DNA from: Acanthacorydalis orientalis
Taxonomy: Eukaryota > Arthropoda > Insecta > Megaloptera > Corydalidae
Assembly (NCBI GenBank): GCA_034766995.1
Contig: CM068313.1
Span: forward strand, 9,018,961-9,082,960
DNA length: 64,000 nt
Direction of reading: 5' to 3'
Part shown: in pieces, positions 26,061 to 38,565 of the stretch
Layout of the letters: each line of letters starts with the position of its first letter
How positions within the stretch are numbered: the first letter of the stretch is position 1
Notes under the pieces: generated by a model
Seen by the model: the letters and a program-made list of their open reading frames with translations, nothing else
Told to the model about the DNA's origin: nothing
Databases searched by the model: none
Position numbers and translations under genes: made by a program

Positions 26061-26598
26061 TTTATATATTAAAAACATTATTTTGCCATTTATAGATGTT
26101 TATTACAATTTATTCGTCGTAATGGCCAAAGATGTCAATTTATTCTTAAGTGTACTTTTTGTTAAGTTTGATAGTGAAGAAAAAATATGTTAGTATCGAC
26201 AAAAAATTATTATTTGGCGAAAATTTTACATGTCATAGACGTTTTATGTCACTTACTGTATTTATTATTAGTTATCCATAATAATAACATGTAATAATAA
26301 TATGTATCCATAAAATCAGTCAATCTATTCTAAAGGATATTATTGTTAAATATAATACTATTTTTTAAAAATATAATATAATTATTATTAGACTGATGAG
26401 CAGTGTATCTAAGTTTGTATTCGAACTACTGATGAGTGTAGGTTTTCATCAACCAAATAATTAATGTGCTTACATTTTTCATAACGTTATAAAATAACAA
26501 AGAAATCAAATGATTAGTTTTTTATTCTTTGAACTTATTTTTTTTTATTTTAATTAAAAATGAAAGCTTATTTCATTACATCACTTATTAATTATGTT

Positions 26599-26601
<3 letters not shown>

Positions 26602-26649
<48 letters not shown>
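26602..26649. repeat. (AT)n microsatellite
   Basis: AT repeat ending 12 bp from the terminus of MITE copy 2. Confidence 0.95.
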
Positions 26650-26653
<4 letters not shown>

Positions 26654-26660
26654 GAATGTA

Positions 26661-27169
26661 TTAGATGTACAAATTAATTCTGTGATTTTTTTATAGAAAA
26701 TAAATGATTATTGAAAAATGGAAATTATTACAAACTTCAAAATATCACCCATTATTTTATGTAATTTTGCTTCATCCGTCGGGTAATTGACGAATCTTTT
26801 GTCGAAAAAGATGGCGGCTTCGTGTCGATGAAACCGTAATGTATTTGCGGATCTCTCCCACTGTTTTAGTATTTTTTGCATGAATTATGCGTCACAACAC
26901 CTTCTCTTACAGTTGTGTATATCATTCCTGCTGCTTCGGTAGCAATTTTTTTCAAGTAGAATGCGAAAAGTACCTAATATGCTGCTTTTCGGACACCATC
27001 GTGTTCACTACTGTTTTTTGAGGTTATGCCAACTCCTTTGCCAAGATATACAGCGTTTGTAAATTTTAAGTTTGGCAGTTCAAAATTCTAAAACGACAAG
27101 AGAATATTTAAATTTAAAACAGTTATGATTAATTTAATTTAAAGGCACTGAATTAATTTTGACATCTAA
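26661..27169 (-). mobile_element. Mariner-derived MITE, copy 2
   Basis: TIR TTAGATGTACAAATTAATTC at the left; the inverted terminus AATTAATTTTGACATCTAA closes at 27169 (about 509 bp). It is in reverse orientation to copy 1 and carries the same transposase remnants on the minus strand. A perfect AAGATGGCGGC (YY1/PHO-type) word near 26808 belongs to the element. Confidence 0.85.
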
Positions 27170-27946
27170 TATATATCAGGAAATACTGATTTCTTTATCT
27201 TATACTACATTTATAGTCCTATTTTTTCATTTTTACACTTGTATACGTAAATTAAAATCTTCTTTAAACCTTAAAAAAATAGTTATATTGTGATATTTTT
27301 TAGTGTGAAATCTGTATTTTTCTATACATTTTATTTTTCTCCAGTTCTCACAGAAAAAAAATTAGCATAATAATATTAGAAAATAGTATTTTAAAGATGA
27401 TTTTCATAGACAAATGTTTTAGTTAAAGTAATAGGATTGTATCAATACGATAATTTTAACTTGACGATCCTTAACCTCAAAGATATTTGTAAGCAGTGAC
27501 CCCCACAAGGGGGGAAGAGGTTCTGATACCCTCAAAGAAAAAAGGAAAAACACTAGAATACAAAACAAAATCATCGCTCGAAAATGCTCCTATATACATA
27601 GAGAGATTAATATAACCACAACTGAAATAATTCAAGAGCTTTGTGAAAAGAAAAGAAAACTGGATTTTATTCTTTAAATATTGTTTTTTATAATCACTTA
27701 ATGAATTTTATTGAATTCACATTAAAACTTTTTTAACTCGCTCCGTTCAACTCGCCTTCTTTGTCTTGATTGTATGCTTATATTGAATAAAAAAATTAAA
27801 TTACACCATATTTAAAAAATGTAACACCTCTAAAGTATGTAAATTTCTAACAGGAGAAAAATTATTTACAGGTATTTAATATATTTGTATTACTATTTTA
27901 AGTATATCGATTTTAAAGGTTATAAAATGAATTTTATAATATTAAA

Positions 27947-27951
<5 letters not shown>

Positions 27952-27985
<34 letters not shown>
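27952..27985. repeat. (TA)n microsatellite
   Basis: Pure TA repeat. Confidence 0.95.
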
Positions 27986-27988
<3 letters not shown>

Positions 27989-28303
27989 TTTGTATTTACG
28001 AGTATATCTGTATATAATCTATACATTAATTTATTTTTAAAAATGATTGAAGTCGTCAATCTAAAGATTGACAATAAGTAAATATGACATTGAGTAAAAA
28101 TGTATAAATAAATAATTATCTAATCTCGTTTGTCAGTATTTTATGTGACTGAAAATAATTTCTGGCATTGGAAATTTTATTCGAATCGCATTTGGTAAAT
28201 GGAAAAATATATGAAACGAAAATAACTTGTATTGACAGAAGTAATAACAGATCAAAAACTAATATATTTTTATCTGAAAAGCATTAACCCGTTTTTCATG
28301 TAA

Positions 28304-28306
<3 letters not shown>

Positions 28307-28387
<81 letters not shown>
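28307..28387. repeat. Compound (AT)n(GT)n microsatellite
   Basis: AT to 28350, then 37 bp of GT, the longest GT tract in the window. Confidence 0.95.
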
Positions 28388-28388
<1 letters not shown>

Positions 28389-29161
28389 TATATGTACATA
28401 AATCTTCTATAGAGCGGAAGTACTAAGATTGAAACTTATTTTTAAATAGTCTAGTTGTGTATTTCCTTAATGCGCTGAAGTGGTTGAAGAAATCATAATT
28501 ATATCCTGTGTTTTGATCTTCTCAATATTCGTTTCAAGTACTTAAACAACTTGAAACTGATTAACTTCTTATGAATGTTCTTCATTGTCTTACTAATATC
28601 TTTATACCATTCTCTCTTCTTTTCTCTTTTTCTTTTATATGTATTTATATATCATTTGATATTTAAAAAAAAAAACAGGTTTTTGTAACATCAAATATCT
28701 TGTGATTTTTATGCTTGAGCTCAAAGAATAATGGCGTTGTCATATAAATACTTATTAGCGTATCAAAATAGACATTAAATAAGTATAAGTTTTCTAATAG
28801 AAAAAATGTAATGTTTTGAGTGTTAATTCATTTAATATAAAAAATAATAAATATATTTACTTTTATATCCCATAGAAATTTAAAAGTTGATGTCTAATTA
28901 GCTGATTTTGATAATTAAAACATACGAATCAATATTAAAACTTTCTAAAAATGGATTTTTATAAACAAAGATTTTTGTGTCTCATTAAAATGTTTCGTAC
29001 TTAAATTTCTCGTCAGTTGGTTTTTAGTAATTCTAAATAGAACCAATAAGTAATATGTGATAAAAGTTGATTTTTAAATATATGGATTTAATATTGTCAA
29101 CGGTTTTAAAATTTGGAAAATTTCACCGTCAGGCAATAAGTTACAGTTAGTGATAATAATT

Positions 29162-29412
29162 ATAAAGTGTAAAAATTAATTTTGTGTAGTTAAAATGAAT
29201 CAATCATAACTCTGTTTAAATCAAAATATTTTCTCATCTTCTTAGGACTTTAAAGTACCAACCTTAACATTTAACAACAGCTTATATCTTGGCCAAGCAG
29301 TTTGATATAGTCTCATAAAACAGTAGTAAATACGATGACCTCTGAAACACAACATATTATGGATTGAATACTTTTCGCATTCTAGTTGAAAAAAATGTTG
29401 CAAAAATTTATC
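29162..29412 (+). mobile_element. Mariner-derived MITE, copy 3 (left half only)
   Basis: GTGTAAAAATTAATTTTGTG, AATCAATCATAACTCTG, CTTTTCGCATTCTAGTTGAA follow copies 1 and 6 in order. It then breaks into an F1 foldback arm at about 29412; the right half is gone. Confidence 0.75.
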
Positions 29413-29520
29413 ATTGATCAAAAATGATTAATAAATAATTGTTGATCATTTCTTATTGTTACTTATATGCATTTTTATGGCAGTTCCTTTGATCTTCGAG
29501 CTCTAACTGTATAATTTCCT
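29412..29520. mobile_element. Foldback MITE F1, left-arm fragment
   Basis: TTGATCATTTCTTATTGTTA, TATGCATTTTTATGGCAG, TTGATCTTCGAGCTC match the F1 order. It is directly joined to the broken mariner MITE. Confidence 0.6.
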
Positions 29521-30514
29521 GTCAAAATGAAGGTTTACAAAACTAATGTAACACTTTCAACAGCAAAAGCTTTTTTTTTGATTTATTTTAAATGAAAATA
29601 AAATTAGAAATATCTCTAATGCCACTGTAGAACAGGTAGAAAGAGAAATTCATCCAACAATTAGAAAATAAATTTGTTTTACTAATATAACATAAATATA
29701 TGATAGAAAAAAAATAATGTCTAAATATTCAAAATGTTGAGTTACATTTTATCTAATGTTTTAGATAATTTAGGCTTTTCTGTACCTTAGATTTCTGAAG
29801 ATAATAAAATATCTATAGGAATACCCATAAGCAAGAATTAAAAATGGATAATTATCATTTTTGAACATTTTTATTTAGAAAAATTAATGTCTTTGTAGTG
29901 TGAGGGAATATTTCGTTTATAAAAACAACGATTTATTTTACTAGAACATTTCTCTTGAGTTCTCTTATTAATTTATTCTTAAGATTTTACTCTTAATATT
30001 TTATTTTTGAAGGCACTTGTTTAAATTTAGTTTTTAATTAAATTCAACTTTCAATTTTAAAATTGTCTACAGCTGCACATCTGGCATTAAAAACAATATT
30101 TAATTAGAGACATTGGTGTTTAAAATTGTACTTTTAATTTTATTTCATCTAATTGAAATTGATTATAACTGACAAACTTAAAAATGTACTGGAATTCTTT
30201 GTCATATATACATACATACGTACATATGTATATATATATATAAATTCGTGTCCGTTCCATATTTTCCTGTTGCGTAAAGACCTATTTTTATATTTTCAGT
30301 TATGATATATGTAAACCGTACGATCGTGGAAAAATATACATTATAACTAACACTGAAATCAAAAATCTGTTCAAACCCACAATTTGATCATTATTTGTAC
30401 TTCGGTCATGTTTTCTATCATACGCACGCATCTGATTTACATTCGATTGCCAAAATCTATTTCTGGTCAGCCGTCTCTTATCCGTGTCTGTTCTAATTGC
30501 TCTTTTCATATTAC

Positions 30515-30515
<1 letters not shown>

Positions 30516-30574
<59 letters not shown>

Positions 30575-30588
30575 ATAAATATATATGT
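30516..30588. repeat. (AT)n microsatellite, interrupted
   Basis: AT repeat with C and TTT interruptions. Confidence 0.9.
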
Positions 30589-30834
30589 TGTTTAGATATT
30601 CTTTATAAAATAAATGGTATTCATAAATAATAATAAAATGATTTTTTTTCTCGATAAATATGCCATTTTTTAAATATAATCTCTTTTTACCCAACGGTTG
30701 TTGAGAGTCTATTTAAAAAGTGGTACTGTTTGAAAATTAATTCTTATATTCTTTATATTCAGTTCTAATATTTAATTGAAAAGGATTTTTTTTCAGAAGA
30801 ATCGCCTTTAATTGTATTTAAAAGGTTAAATAAT

Positions 30835-31090
30835 GAATTTCATAAATTATTTTTTCACATGTCTCAAACCATAAAATGTTTCTAATCAAAAATAATTGAT
30901 TGTTATGAATGTATTTTAGATTATTTCCGCTTTAGAGCTCTAAGGGAAATTATATCACTGTAAAATTGCATATGGACAGTAACTGAAATTCAATAACAAA
31001 TTATTGAACATTTTTGATTAATGAAAGTTTGTGTAGGTTGTGAGAAACTGAAGTTCATTTATGAAAGTGAATTCAGTTACAGTACCAAAA
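30835..31090. mobile_element. Foldback MITE F1, near-complete
   Basis: Left arm (TTTTTTCACATGTCTCAAAC...CTAATCAAAAATAATTGATTG) and right arm (TTATTGAACATTTTTGATTA...TGAAAGTGAATTCAGTTACA) are both present, inverted about a GAGCTCTAAGG centre. Confidence 0.75.
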
Positions 31091-31214
31091 AATATTATCG
31101 TGAAAATTATTAATATTTTTTTCTAGTTATAAAAAAATTACGTTTTGATTAATACACTAGTTTGATATAAACCTGTAATTAATTTATTTTCTGAATGGAT
31201 GTGTTTAGCTGACA

Positions 31215-31480
31215 CACTTTTATCTTCAGAAATGATTTTTTTACTAAACTCACAAATTATAAAATTGTTTCTAATGAAAAATATTCAATAATTTTTTATT
31301 GTTCATTATGATTTTACCTGAGTATTTTCCACCCTACCACTCTTATGATAATGCTGATAATGAAATCGCTATAAAAAGCGTATAAGCAATATTTAAAATG
31401 AATAATTGAACATTTTTGATCAGTGAAAGGTCGTGTAGTTTGAAAAAAAGTAAAATTAGCCACAATTTCAAAAACTACTA
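31215..31480. mobile_element. Foldback MITE F1, near-complete
   Basis: Left arm with AATATTCAATAATTTTTTAT and right arm with ATAATTGAACATTTTTGATC, then AAATTAGCCACAATTTC. It lies only 125 bp from the previous copy. Confidence 0.7.
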
Positions 31481-31639
31481 TCATATAAATTATCAATTTG
31501 TGCTTTTTAATAGAAAAAAATACAGTAAGAGAGACATGAGTCTTACATAAACACATATTTTGTGTATTTGTTGAATTAATACATTCAGCTAACACCCTTT
31601 CTCTTTTCATAAATGAATGTTTTATTTGGGAGGGTGAGA

Positions 31640-32180
31640 TAAAAAGTTTCCGGTCTAGGAAGGAAAACAAAATATTGAATGAGAAACGATTTTATTGTTC
31701 AATATAGTCTCCTTTTAACTCAATACACTTATTTCGGTGTTTTAACAGAGCCTTTATGCAATCCTTATAGGCCGATTTATCCAACTCTCTAAACTAGACA
31801 TTTGTGGCAACAATCATTTCAAAATCCGATGCTTGCTTTCCACCAGCGTGATTTTTTTCAGTTTCGGAAACAAGTTCAAGTCCGACAGGGCTAGGTCTAG
31901 CGAATATGTGGCTTGAGGCAGTAATTTGAAGCCTAAATGATAAATTTTAATCATTGGAAAAACCGATTTGTGACAAAGCGCATTATCCTGATGATACATA
32001 ACTTTTTTCTTCGGCAATGCGGGCCGTTTCTTGTGAAATTTTTGATGCAGCTGATTAAAAAAGAAATACGTTAATTCACACATTTCAAATGAACATGTGA
32101 ATGCTTTTTGTTAATAGGATATCTTTTGTAAATAGAATATGTGTTCATTTTTCGACATTCAAAACAATTTTCATGTAGGC
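31640..32180 (-). pseudogene. Mariner transposase pseudogene 2
   Basis: The minus-strand frame 32083-31814 reads RPALPKKKVMYHQDNALCHK, then ...LGFKLLPQATYSLDLALSDL and FPKLKK. This is the C-terminal catalytic part of a mariner transposase. The second and third Asp (HQDNA, LSD) are separated by exactly 34 residues, as in D34D mariners. The frame ends soon after KLKK, and the region to the 3' TIR-like GAGATAAAAAGTTTCCGG near 31640 is out of frame or decayed. The N-terminal half is missing or unreadable. A relic, but less damaged in the catalytic block than pseudogene 1. Confidence 0.85.
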
Positions 32181-32293
32181 GCTTATAGCATCACTGAAGA
32201 AAATCATTTTAAAATATTATAAAATGCGTTTGCCAATTCTTTTTATATTTTTTCTTAAAATAGTTTTTATAGACAATATGTTTTTCATCCCAT

Positions 32294-32355
<62 letters not shown>

Positions 32356-33140
32356 ATAATTATAAAAAAATCACTTTACGTGTGCTACTACAACAGTCCA
32401 AGAAGTCTAGACATTCAATCTTTAACATTAAACGTCACTGGCTTGAACCTCGACTTAGTCACGTGGATTTTTCATTAATGGGAAATTGATATGACGACGT
32501 GGTTTGAAGCTTGTGTAAAATTGTGGGTTTAATTTAAATTTTTCATATAAATTGATTCGTCAAACATGTCTATGGATTTCAGGTAAATGTGATTTAACAA
32601 ATAAAAAAATAGACCCAACTATATAAATTAAAAATAATGTGAAGTGTATTAGGTACAGAAATTTATTTTTTAGGCATTTAAAAAAGTAAATAATGAAATT
32701 AATAGATAAAATTTAAATATTTAAATTATGACATAAATTGTGATAAACGTTAAAAAGTTATAGTCAAAGAACTCAAAAAAAGTTGAAAATGTTAGATTCA
32801 ATTTAAAATACAATACCAACAACAGACCCTATCAGAATGTATATGATATTGTAATAAAAATAATATTATTTGGTAGTGAAATTTGGAAAATAGAAGAACT
32901 TAATACAAAAATAGGAAATTTGAAATTAAACTTTTAAAGATTCAATTTGGAAAATAAATTTGAAACTGAATATTTATATTAATGAGTATAATAAAAAAAA
33001 ATGTTACATCGTGAGACTTAAATAAAATGAGGAAGATTTTTGAATTTGAACGATTTAAATTGTAGTAAAATATGTAAATGAACAACAGAAGAATTTACAA
33101 CACAAATCTAAGTGTAGCGACTAGTAAATTAAAAAAAATG
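32181..33140. other. AT-rich noncoding DNA with one microsatellite
   Basis: No genes. A short GC-richer piece at 32375-32520 right of the AT array contains TCACGTGGA (CACGTG at 32460). Confidence 0.45.
32295..32351. repeat. (AT)n microsatellite
   Basis: AT repeat with one C interruption. Confidence 0.95.
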
Positions 33141-33149
33141 TCGATATTT

Positions 33150-33420
33150 TTCATTCAACAAACCACAACAATTATTTTGATTAAAAATATTCAATTCTGA
33201 TGACGATGTTATAATTATCAAAGGGCTCAAATATATACAAATCTAATTTTTTAGTACATTAGCGTTCTGAGGATAATGGTATCACTATTTGGACATAATC
33301 AGAAATTGAAATATTCAATAATTATTTATTAAACATTTTTGAATAGATTTATTGTTTGTAAGATGAGAGAATAATTGTTCTGTGAAACTGAATTTAGTCA
33401 TAATGCCAAAACTATAACGT
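33150..33420. mobile_element. Foldback MITE F1, complete but diverged
   Basis: Left arm from CAACAAACCACAACAATT. The centre includes TTAGTACATTAGCGTTCTGA. The right arm has TTATTAAACATTTTTGAATA and CTGAATTTAGTCATAATGCC. Confidence 0.7.
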
Positions 33421-33524
33421 GATTTCTGTGAAATTTAACAAATCATCTTACAACCTGTTCCCTTTTTTACTTACATCTATGTATCTAATATTATTGCTTT
33501 TTACATTACTTCTAATAAACTCTA

Positions 33525-33660
33525 GCAATCTGAGGATGTTGGTTTTGTATTCTCCATTAAAATTTAATAATTATTGATCAGAAAATGTATGTATTATATA
33601 TAATCTTATAAGTAATCAATAAAGTTATTCACGAATGTGAATCTAGCCACAGTTAAGAGA
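33525..33660. mobile_element. Foldback MITE F1, right arm
   Basis: AATCTGAGGATGTTGG...TTCACGAATGTGAATCTAG and CCACAGTT; only 105 bp after the preceding copy. Confidence 0.55.
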
Positions 33661-33949
33661 CTTTTCTGACATTAATACATTTCGATTTACAATCTCATTA
33701 AATATTCGAATCTTTCATAAAACATCTCCGACAAACCATATAAATTTCAATAATAAATTATTCTCAGATATAAACTCTTTTAATTAAACTACAGTTAATT
33801 AAATTAATCCGTGCTCTAATGTGAGTGATTCAAAAAATACACATGTTTCGAATACTAATTGTGTATCCAATACTTTCAAGATGGATCTATAATTGGATAC
33901 AAAACAATAAAGAAAACGTTATTACATAATCGTCCTATTTTATATTCGA

Positions 33950-34149
33950 GACAAGTGTGAATTGATGCTGCTGTGACGATCCACTCGAAAACAATTCTAG
34001 AGAGAGAGTATGTTGCGAACCTTGAGGTAGCTCTATGTTTAGAATTGACTCCCGCGAAACGGCGATCGTTTGCTACACAAAAAGCTGTAATAGATATACA
34101 TAGAAACGTCTATAACAATGTATAAATCTATACATACACGTAGGTATAC

Positions 34150-34150
<1 letters not shown>
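33950..34150. promoter_or_regulatory. GC-richer island 3
   Basis: Balanced-composition patch with GAATTGACTCCCGCGAAACG and GGCGATCGTTTGC immediately left of an AT array. No coding frame; candidate regulatory DNA. Confidence 0.3.

Positions 34151-34201
<51 letters not shown>
34151..34201. repeat. (TA)n microsatellite
   Basis: Pure TA repeat bordering island 3. Confidence 0.95.
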
Positions 34202-34211
<10 letters not shown>

Positions 34212-34943
34212 ATATTTGGTATACTTATGCTAATATTGTTTGAAAGTCGCATTAAACTGTCAAATGATATCCGAAGATAAATTGTTTATTTCATCAATCC
34301 ATTTTTCTCCGAATTTCTATTTTTAACCTAATGTAAATTTACTTTTATGTATTGAAAATAATATGTGTAAAATTTAAATACTAATGTATATAAATGTGAC
34401 TAACTGTCTTATTATTCATTAATTTTAAGGCTAATTTAAAAAACTATAGTCCACCAAATGCAATCTAATGTTTCTTGATAAGCTTTTTTTAAGTATATTA
34501 CAGTATAAATTTGCTCAAAAATAATACTTTTTTATTCCATATTGAAAAAAATATTAGTTGAATTGTACTTTATATTAATTCATAATTATACATGGATCTT
34601 TTTGAATTTTTTGATAAATAATTTACAAATACTTTTCAATCTTTATTATTTTTGTTCATAAGGGAAGAATTTACGATTGTTAATTGTTTCTTAAACAATT
34701 ATTTTGATACTATTTTGAAAAAGTTTTGTGTTTTTTTTTTAATTAATAAATTATTACTTATTCAATTTTATTCTAAATAAATATTTTTTTTCATACACAG
34801 TTATTTTATTAAAATATGTTTATTACTGTTGAATTAATCGTTCTTTTATTTTCTTCTCATCTTTCTTTCTTTTTCTATCATTATTGAATTAACCGTTTTT
34901 TTATTTTCTAAGATCATATTTAAAATAATACAACATACAAAAT

Positions 34944-35489
34944 ATACATAAATCGAACACGTGTTTCTTGATTATTAGGTGTATAAATTAATTCGGTGCC
35001 TTTTTTATAGAAAATGAAAAAATGAAATACATTTCAATCTTTAAAATATCGTCCATTATTTTATATAACTTTACTCTATCTGTCGGGTAATTAACGAATC
35101 GTTTGTAGAAAAAGATGCCAGCTTTGAGTCGATGAAGTTGTTATGCGTTTTCCACTGTTTTGCATGTTTTATGCGTCACAAAACTTTCATCCAAATCTGA
35201 ACAAGTCATTCCTGCGGGTTCGGTAGAATTTTTTTCAACTGGAAAGGAAAAATTTGCAATGCCTAATATGCTGCTTTTCGGTCGCTTTATATTCATTACT
35301 ATTTTGTGAGGTTATGCCAACTGCTTGGCAAAGATATAGTGTTTTTAAATGCTATGGTTATCACTTCAAAATTCTATAACGACAAGAAAATATTTTATTT
35401 TAAATCACATTTATGATTGATTAAATTTAAGGACGCAGAATTGGTTTTTATATCTAATACATAAATCAAACACATGTGTTTCTTATTAT
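34944..35489. repeat. 32-bp imperfect direct repeat flanking MITE copy 4
   Basis: ATACATAAATCGAACAC...GTGTTTCTTGATTAT (34944-34974) recurs after the element as ATACATAAATCAAACACATG TGTTTCTTATTAT (about 35457-35489). The two differ by a few substitutions and a 2-bp indel. This is much longer than the TA target duplication of mariner elements. Confidence 0.8.
34975..35457 (-). mobile_element. Mariner-derived MITE, copy 4
   Basis: TIR TTAGGTGTATAAATTAATTC at the left and ATATCTAA at the right (483 bp). Minus-strand remnants read FYKRFVNYPTDRVKLYKIMD near the C-terminal end. Outside both termini lies the same roughly 32-bp sequence (see the direct-repeat entry). Confidence 0.85.
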
Positions 35490-36251
35490 AATTTATTTAT
35501 AATGTAAATTACAAAATAGGAGATTATACTTTCTACTTTCCTCGTAATTCGACTCTGAAGAACTTTAAAAAATTTAAAGATTGGTTTAACACTTAAACTT
35601 AACAAAGAAATTTTTTTCTTTCTATATTATTTTAATTTGTGCTTTAAATAATAATTACATCGATTGATCCAGTGTTCTCCGAATTGCGAGTTCCAATTAT
35701 TGAAATCTTCGACTCACATCATTGCATTTTTGTAAATAAAAATTTTAGTTATTAGACATACGAAATTATAAATTCTGAATTCAATTTTTTAACAGTCATC
35801 GTACCTTTGAAATAATTATAAATACATTTGGCTCGTTTTGACAAACTAAATCTTTTAAACTAGTTATCAATATATGAAATTAAATTAGATTTAGATATGT
35901 ATATATACTTTTTTATAGTGTCAGTTTATTTTTAACGTTTACATGTTTAGATACTAAAATTGTTAACGTCAACGCATTATAACAGTTTGGCTTTTATTTT
36001 GATTACATTTTCATTTAGTGATTTATAATTTCCCGTTGTAAATCCAATCATGCAAATAATCAACAAGTTATACAAGATTAGTTTAAATATTATGATAACA
36101 TTTACGTTTGATCTATATTCAACGCATCACTCAATATTTTTTAGTATTGAATAACGGATTCAACGCCAATTCTATGACGTATTAAAATTAATAATTAACG
36201 TATCATTCAACATCGATTTGTCTGTTAAAGTACAATTCGGATTTTTTTTAA

Positions 36252-36257
<6 letters not shown>

Positions 36258-36293
<36 letters not shown>
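36258..36293. repeat. (TA)n microsatellite
   Basis: Pure TA repeat followed by ATACATATATACATTACATA units. Confidence 0.95.
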
Positions 36294-36300
<7 letters not shown>

Positions 36301-37249
36301 TACATTACATATATATACATAATATTTAAAAATATGTGCACATACATATAGGAGTGTATAAAAATAAGACGAAAGCTATTTTTAGGTCAATAATTCGTTG
36401 CAATTCTTGTTGACTCACATTTTATGATTAATAACCAGAATTCAGTTTCCATGATTCATACTGCATTAAATAGTTGAAACTACGTTTGTATTTTTATATG
36501 CGAAAATGTAAAATAAAAATAAATCTAGTTCTTAAATTAACTTTTCAAATTCCATGTTGATTAGAATATAATTGGTAGGTAAGGTAGTTTTCTGTCACGT
36601 ACTGTAGTGTTAGATATTGCCGGTAGATTGACCTGGCGTAATATTGACGTCCGTTTCCCTTTAGATTTTATTAATCTTATTTTATTCTTTTTTTTAAAAA
36701 AAAACTTAAATAAAAGCAATATCGTATTTAGGTAAAGTATATTTTTTATTCAATGTTATGTAAATATTTTATATATCCCAAGTCAATATTAAGTCAAAAA
36801 CATCTGTTCAATGAAATCGATATTTTTTATTATAAAATAAATTATGAGAAATATTAAGATTTTCTCTGATGAAAAATACTGGTAAAATGTTTGGTCTTGT
36901 AATACATTTCCAAGCAGTATTTTTATATTGAAATTATAATTATATGTTTTTATAGCTTGCATTCTCTCATTGTCTTGATGGCTTTCAACCTTTTGAATTA
37001 CTTGACTTTCTGTCTTACATTATTAATTTTGGCACATGTGTCGTGTTCGGGTAGATTTTATTTATTTAAAATCTAAATTAAGAGCATACCTGTTTCTAAA
37101 CAATTTGATAGAATTGAGAAAATAAAGACAAAAATAAAATATTTTAACTGGGATTAAAAAAGATTGCAAGAAAGATAGCTAAAAGTGGAAAAATCTCATC
37201 AGTAATGAATTTTTACTCTAAGATATTATTTTGAAAAAGATATTTAATA

Positions 37250-37251
<2 letters not shown>

Positions 37252-37308
<57 letters not shown>
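37252..37308. repeat. (AT)n microsatellite
   Basis: Pure AT repeat of 57 bp. Confidence 0.95.
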
Positions 37309-37312
<4 letters not shown>

Positions 37313-37554
37313 TGTTGTATATATAAATGTATATTAACAAGCAAAACATTTTATTCAATATCGTGTTTTAAAAAATGGTATTTCAGTATGTATTTATTTA
37401 CACACGATTTAATATATTTTCAAAGTCGATAATGTATCAACGAGGTCATCTTCAGGTCTTCTAAATAGCTAGGTAAAACCCTGAACGCAATGTGTACACG
37501 GTTCTAATAGTAGGTGTATGTTTGTTGAACACAAACATTAGTTTACTATGTTAC

Positions 37555-37679
37555 ATTAGTCTACTGAAGCGTCGCGATGCATCAGTAACACAGTAGGGGC
37601 AACAATCGAGGCCGTGTGACTGACGTTGGTCGGGTTATCCCATCACCTCTGGTCACCCGATATCCGGTCATTTTATTGG

Positions 37680-37680
<1 letters not shown>
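37555..37680. promoter_or_regulatory. GC-rich island 4
   Basis: Contains GCGTCGCGATGCATC, GGTCGGGTTATCCC and CACCCGATATCCGG (partly inverted to each other), ending exactly at an AT array. Candidate regulatory element; too short to support a gene. Confidence 0.35.

Positions 37681-37754
<74 letters not shown>
37681..37754. repeat. (TA)n microsatellite, 74 bp
   Basis: Pure TA repeat. Confidence 0.95.
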
Positions 37755-37759
<5 letters not shown>

Positions 37760-37979
37760 TTTTTTAATACCATATATTTTTTAAAAAAAAAAATAATAAA
37801 TATTTGAATTTATCTTTATTTGTTGATACTGTTGTAAAACGAAATGAATTTCTTTATTCAAGTACAAATTGTGTAGGTTTTTGGAAAAAAAATTGGACAT
37901 CCATACCAAGTATTACGAAACACATTGACCTTTTTTATGAAGCAAATTCTCATCCGTTTTATTCAACTTATAACAAAGT

Positions 37980-37980
<1 letters not shown>

Positions 37981-38028
<48 letters not shown>
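37981..38028. repeat. (TA)n microsatellite
   Basis: TA repeat with one C near its left end. Confidence 0.95.
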
Positions 38029-38029
<1 letters not shown>

Positions 38030-38543
38030 CTTTCTATAAATATAAAATCAAAATTATACACAAAAAACTTTACAAAATACTATATTGCAAAAAATAATCT
38101 ATATGCGATAATACGTACTAACATGGCACAGTGATCAGGGGGTTTCTGATCAATAAATCTGATCATACATATATGTTATTGTTGTTTAAATTGTAATTTA
38201 TTTCTTTGAAAGGGATTATAGCACAATTTGTGATATTTAATGAGACCCATTTTTAAGATGTTTGTTATAACAAAGTATGTCTTGTTTCAAACATTAGATT
38301 ATCTAAAAAAGTTGTGCTGGTTTTTGCACACGCTTCGTATTTGAGTATAGTTTTCTTCAAGAGTGACTGCGCAATAGATCAAAAAAGTTTGTTTCAAGAC
38401 GGAATTCAGAAGCTCATTAAGCGTTAAAGTAAGTACATGGAAGTTAGGGAGAGATTGTATAGAAAAATGAGTACTAAAAATCAGTATGTAGTATAACAGT
38501 TTTTTACTTGTTCAAAGATATTTTATTTTATGATTTACTCTCA

Positions 38544-38565
38544 TTATATATATATATATATATAT
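38544..38565. repeat. Short (AT)n microsatellite
   Basis: Pure repeat directly left of island 5. Confidence 0.9.

Larger units (their letters stand above)
27170..29160. other. AT-rich noncoding DNA
   Basis: No genes. Contains a small GC hairpin CCCCCACAAGGGGG near 27500 and compound microsatellites. Confidence 0.5.
35490..37550. other. AT-rich noncoding DNA
   Basis: No gene or recognised element apart from AT arrays at 36258-36293 and 37252-37308. Confidence 0.5.

Noticed and set aside
26808..26818. AAGATGGCGGC as a YY1/PHO regulatory site
   Set aside because: It lies inside mariner-MITE copy 2 and is degenerate in the other copies, so it is element sequence.
27499..27515. CCCCCACAAGGGGGG hairpin as a terminator or RNA element
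   Set aside because: Five base pairs with a short loop and no T tract or transcript context. The GGTTCTGATACC beside it is too far from a B-box to support a tRNA.
37395..37465. GGTCATCTTCAGGTCTTC as another F2 copy
   Set aside because: Only about 12 bases match the F2 core and neither the GGCAC stem nor ACTAGT is present.
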